DNA from: Nocardia sp. CY41
GTDB lineage: Bacteria; Actinomycetota; Actinomycetes; Mycobacteriales; Mycobacteriaceae
DNA length: 64,000 nucleotides
NCBI RefSeq assembly: GCF_009829325.1
Contig: NZ_VUOS01000010.1
Coordinates: 124,001-188,000, forward strand
Direction of reading: 5' to 3'
This document shows, one piece after another, positions 61,856-64,000 of this stretch. Position 1 is the first letter of the stretch. Every line of letters starts with the position of its first letter. Position numbers and translations under genes: made by a program. The notes under the pieces were generated by a model. The model ran no database searches. It was not told the DNA's origin and saw nothing but the letters and a program-made list of their open reading frames with translations.

Positions 61856-64000
61856 GTGACCGAGAACCGGATGGCGGCACGGCGCGGCACGATCGCGGGT
61901 GAGGTCGACAGCTCCGCCCGTCGGCGAGCGGAGTACTCCTCGGACGCGTCGAACTATCGGGTTCTGCCGGCGGCGGTCGTCTTCCCCAGGACCGATGAGG
62001 ACGTCGCCCTCACCTTGGAATTCGCCCGCGGCGAGGGTCTCCCGGTGACCGCGCGCGGCGCGGGAACGTCGGTGGCAGGCAACGCGATCGGCCCCGGACT
62101 GGTGCTCGATTTCAGCAGGCATATGAACCGGATCGTCGCGATCGATCCGGCCGCCCGTGTGGCCACCGTGCAGCCGGGCGTGGTGCTGTCGGAATTGCAG
62201 CGGGCGGCGCGTCCGCACGGCCTTCGCTTCGGACCGGACCCTTCGACGCAGAATCGCTGCACGCTCGGCGGCATGATCGGCAACAACGCCTGCGGACCGC
62301 GTGCCGTCGCGTGGGGCCGCACCTCCGACACCGTGCGCGCGGTGCGCATCCTGGACGGCACCGGTACCGAACGCGCGCTGGCCGCCGACCTGTCGGCGGT
62401 GCCTGGCCTAGCGGAATTCAGCAGGGCGAATCTCGCGGTTCTGCGCACCGATCTGGGGCGCTTCGACCGGCAGGCGTCCGGATACGGCTTGGAGCATCTG
62501 CTCCCCGAGCGGGGCGCGTCGGCGGCGAAGGCGTTCGTCGGCAGCGAGGGCACCTGCGGCTTGCTGCTGGACGCGACCGTCGATCTGGTCGCGCTTCCGG
62601 GGGCCACCGTGCTCACTGTGCTCGGCTACCCGGATATGGCCACGGCGGCCGACGACGTCTCCGCCGTGCTGGCCTGCGCGCCGATCGCGGTGGAAGGGAT
62701 CGACGCGCGGCTGGTCGACGTGGTCCGGGCGCATCGGGGCACGGTGCCCGACCTGCCGCGCGGCGGCGGTTGGCTGTTCGTGGAGACCGCGGGCGAGACC
62801 CAGGCCGACGCGCTGGCCGTCGCACAGCGGCTGTGCCGGACCACGGGCGCGATGGACACCCGGATCGTCACCGATCCGGGGACGGCGGCGGCGCTCTGGC
62901 GGATCCGGGCCGACGGCGCGGGGCTGGCGGGTCGTACGCCCGACGGTCGGCCGGCGTGGCCGGGGTGGGAGGACGCGGCCGTCCCACCCGCGCGGCTCGG
63001 CGCCTACCTGCGCGATTTCGCCGAACTCACCCGCGACCACGGTGTCGACGGGCTGTTGTACGGGCACATCGGCGACGGCTGCATCCACGTCCGCCTCGAC
63101 CTCCCGATCGCCGACGCGCCGCGCCGTTTCCGCGCTTTCCTCTTCGACGCGGCGGAGTTGGTCGTGCGGTACGGCGGTTCGCTCTCCGGTGAGCACGGCG
63201 ACGGCCGGGCCCGCTCGGAGCTGCTCTCGGTGATGTACTCCCCCGCGGCGCTCGACGTCTTCGCCGGATACAAGGCGTTGTTCGATCCCGGCGACGTCCT
63301 GAATCCCGGTGTGCTCGTCGCGCCCCGTGCGATCGACGCCGACCTGCGGCTGGCCGGGTCGACCGGCGCCCGGCCGTCGCTGGGGTACCCGCTGCCGGAA
63401 GACGACGGCGATGTCGCCGTCGCGGTTCATCGTTGCGTCGGCGTCGGCAAATGCCGCGCCGACGGCGGCTTCATGTGCCCGTCCTACCAGGCCACCCGGG
63501 ACGAGAAGGACAGCACGCGCGGGCGGGCGAGGGTGTTGCAGGAGGTGGTGCGCGGCGCGCTGCCGTGGTCGTCGGAGGCTGTGGCGGAGTCGCTGGACCT
63601 GTGCCTGTCCTGCCGGGCGTGCCGGTCGGACTGTCCGGCGGGCGTGGACATGGCCACCTACAAGTCGGAGACGCTGTATCGCCGCTACCGCCATCGGCTG
63701 CGCCCGATCGATCACTACTCGCTGGGCCGGCTGCCCCGCTGGCTGTCGGCCGCGAGCCGGTTGCCGCGGGTCGTCAACGCACTGGCCGGCCGTGGCGCGC
63801 TTCGTCGAGTAGGCCTGCGCGCGGCGGGCATCGACCCGCGTCGTGACGTGCCGCGCTTGGCCGTGCGCGGCTTCCGCCGGATCTGGCGCGATCTGGATGA
63901 GGGCGCCGCACTGGCCGAGTCGGCCTATGCGCCCGAGGAGCGCAGCCGTGGCCGCGGGGAAGTCATGCTGTGGATCGATACCTTCACCGACGCGTTCGAT
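61856..64000 (+). CDS. FAD-linked and Fe-S dehydrogenase (D-lactate/glycolate oxidase type), partial
   Basis: Translated by hand from GTG 61856, the frame stays open for 715 codons to the right edge. The N-terminal FAD-binding domain has VTARGAGTSVAGNAIGPG and GGMIGNNACGPRA, and the GlcD-type C-terminal domain contains LSGEHGDGRARSE. A 4Fe-4S region follows with Cys527, Cys533 and Cys541, then CLSCRACRSDC (Cys583, 586, 589, 593). This GlcD-GlcF-like fusion is typical of membrane-linked D-lactate or D-2-hydroxyacid dehydrogenases of about 950 residues. No ribosome binding site is seen at the start. The CCG domains would lie beyond the edge. Confidence 0.9.
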   Translation, partial: MTENRMAARRGTIAGEVDSSARRRAEYSSDASNYRVLPAAVVFPRTDEDVALTLEFARGEGLPVTARGAGTSVAGNAIGPGLVLDFSRHMNRIVAIDPAARVATVQPGVVLSELQRAARPHGLRFGPDPSTQNRCTLGGMIGNNACGPRAVAWGRTSDTVRAVRILDGTGTERALAADLSAVPGLAEFSRANLAVLRTDLGRFDRQASGYGLEHLLPERGASAAKAFVGSEGTCGLLLDATVDLVALPGATVLTVLGYPDMATAADDVSAVLACAPIAVEGIDARLVDVVRAHRGTVPDLPRGGGWLFVETAGETQADALAVAQRLCRTTGAMDTRIVTDPGTAAALWRIRADGAGLAGRTPDGRPAWPGWEDAAVPPARLGAYLRDFAELTRDHGVDGLLYGHIGDGCIHVRLDLPIADAPRRFRAFLFDAAELVVRYGGSLSGEHGDGRARSELLSVMYSPAALDVFAGYKALFDPGDVLNPGVLVAPRAIDADLRLAGSTGARPSLGYPLPEDDGDVAVAVHRCVGVGKCRADGGFMCPSYQATRDEKDSTRGRARVLQEVVRGALPWSSEAVAESLDLCLSCRACRSDCPAGVDMATYKSETLYRRYRHRLRPIDHYSLGRLPRWLSAASRLPRVVNALAGRGALRRVGLRAAGIDPRRDVPRLAVRGFRRIWRDLDEGAALAESAYAPEERSRGRGEVMLWIDTFTDAFD

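Overview
The window is a high-GC actinobacterial chromosome segment. Its left end carries the gene order cwlM-trxA-trxB-anti-sigma-sigM-murJ/pseudokinase-DUF6049-like-mutT4, divergent from pcnA. This is the origin-proximal block of the Mycobacteriales (Rv3907c to Rv3915 in Mycobacterium tuberculosis). With a yrbE/mce operon, a DUF4185 protein, an Scr1/DUF397 pair and a Lon protease, it suggests Nocardia or a close relative. Many genes have a TANNNT box 6-8 bases before the start codon, as expected of leaderless transcripts in this order.

Layout. 1-12344 (minus strand): the cell-wall and redox block, ending with mutT4. 12345-13116: gene-free, with several perfect inverted repeats. 13117-14583: pcnA. 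14568-15342: an AT-richer segment bounded by two copies of the pcnA 3' end and carrying one small secreted protein gene. 15397-18675: a hypothetical gene and the 5-oxoprolinase operon pxpABC. 18645-24528: a secreted DUF4185 protein, a small acidic D-rich protein, an MFS exporter, a Nudix hydrolase, a pirin and a Pro-rich membrane protein. 24497-26392: a regulatory locus made of a protein of uncertain family, an Scr1-type regulator and a DUF397 protein. 26466-36107: M13 peptidase, L,D-transpeptidase, P450 with a serine hydrolase, secreted and lipoprotein genes, a DHA2 exporter and a secreted trypsin-like protease.

36632-46213 is a complete mce operon (yrbEA, yrbEB, mceA-F) plus one Mce-associated membrane protein; the mce genes overlap by ATGA. 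It should form an ABC-type lipid importer whose ATPase is encoded elsewhere. 46291-52000 holds RNase H, an SRPBCC protein, an LhgO-type oxidase, a hypothetical, a TIGR03084-like protein and a DUF445 protein. 52165-54555 is lon, with overlapping ECF-type and HspR-type control sites. 54852-61646 holds a thioesterase-tetR pair, DNA polymerase IV, an AcuI/YhdH-like oxidoreductase, a TAP-like hydrolase and an ABC exporter. A GlcD/Dld-type flavin and iron-sulfur dehydrogenase runs off the right edge.

How it fits together. CwlM, MurJ with its pseudokinase, and the L,D-transpeptidase act in peptidoglycan synthesis and remodelling. TrxA/TrxB and Lon share a GGAACA-N17-GTT promoter pattern typical of SigH/SigR, which points to joint induction under thiol stress. 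SigM with its membrane anti-sigma factor is a separate ECF switch. The most unusual points are the pcnA 3'-end duplication around a foreign-looking segment, the dual promoter/operator of lon, the Scr1/DUF397 locus, and a set of perfect palindromes upstream of DUF445, SRPBCC and mce genes. No tRNA, rRNA, CRISPR array, transposase or integrase was seen.
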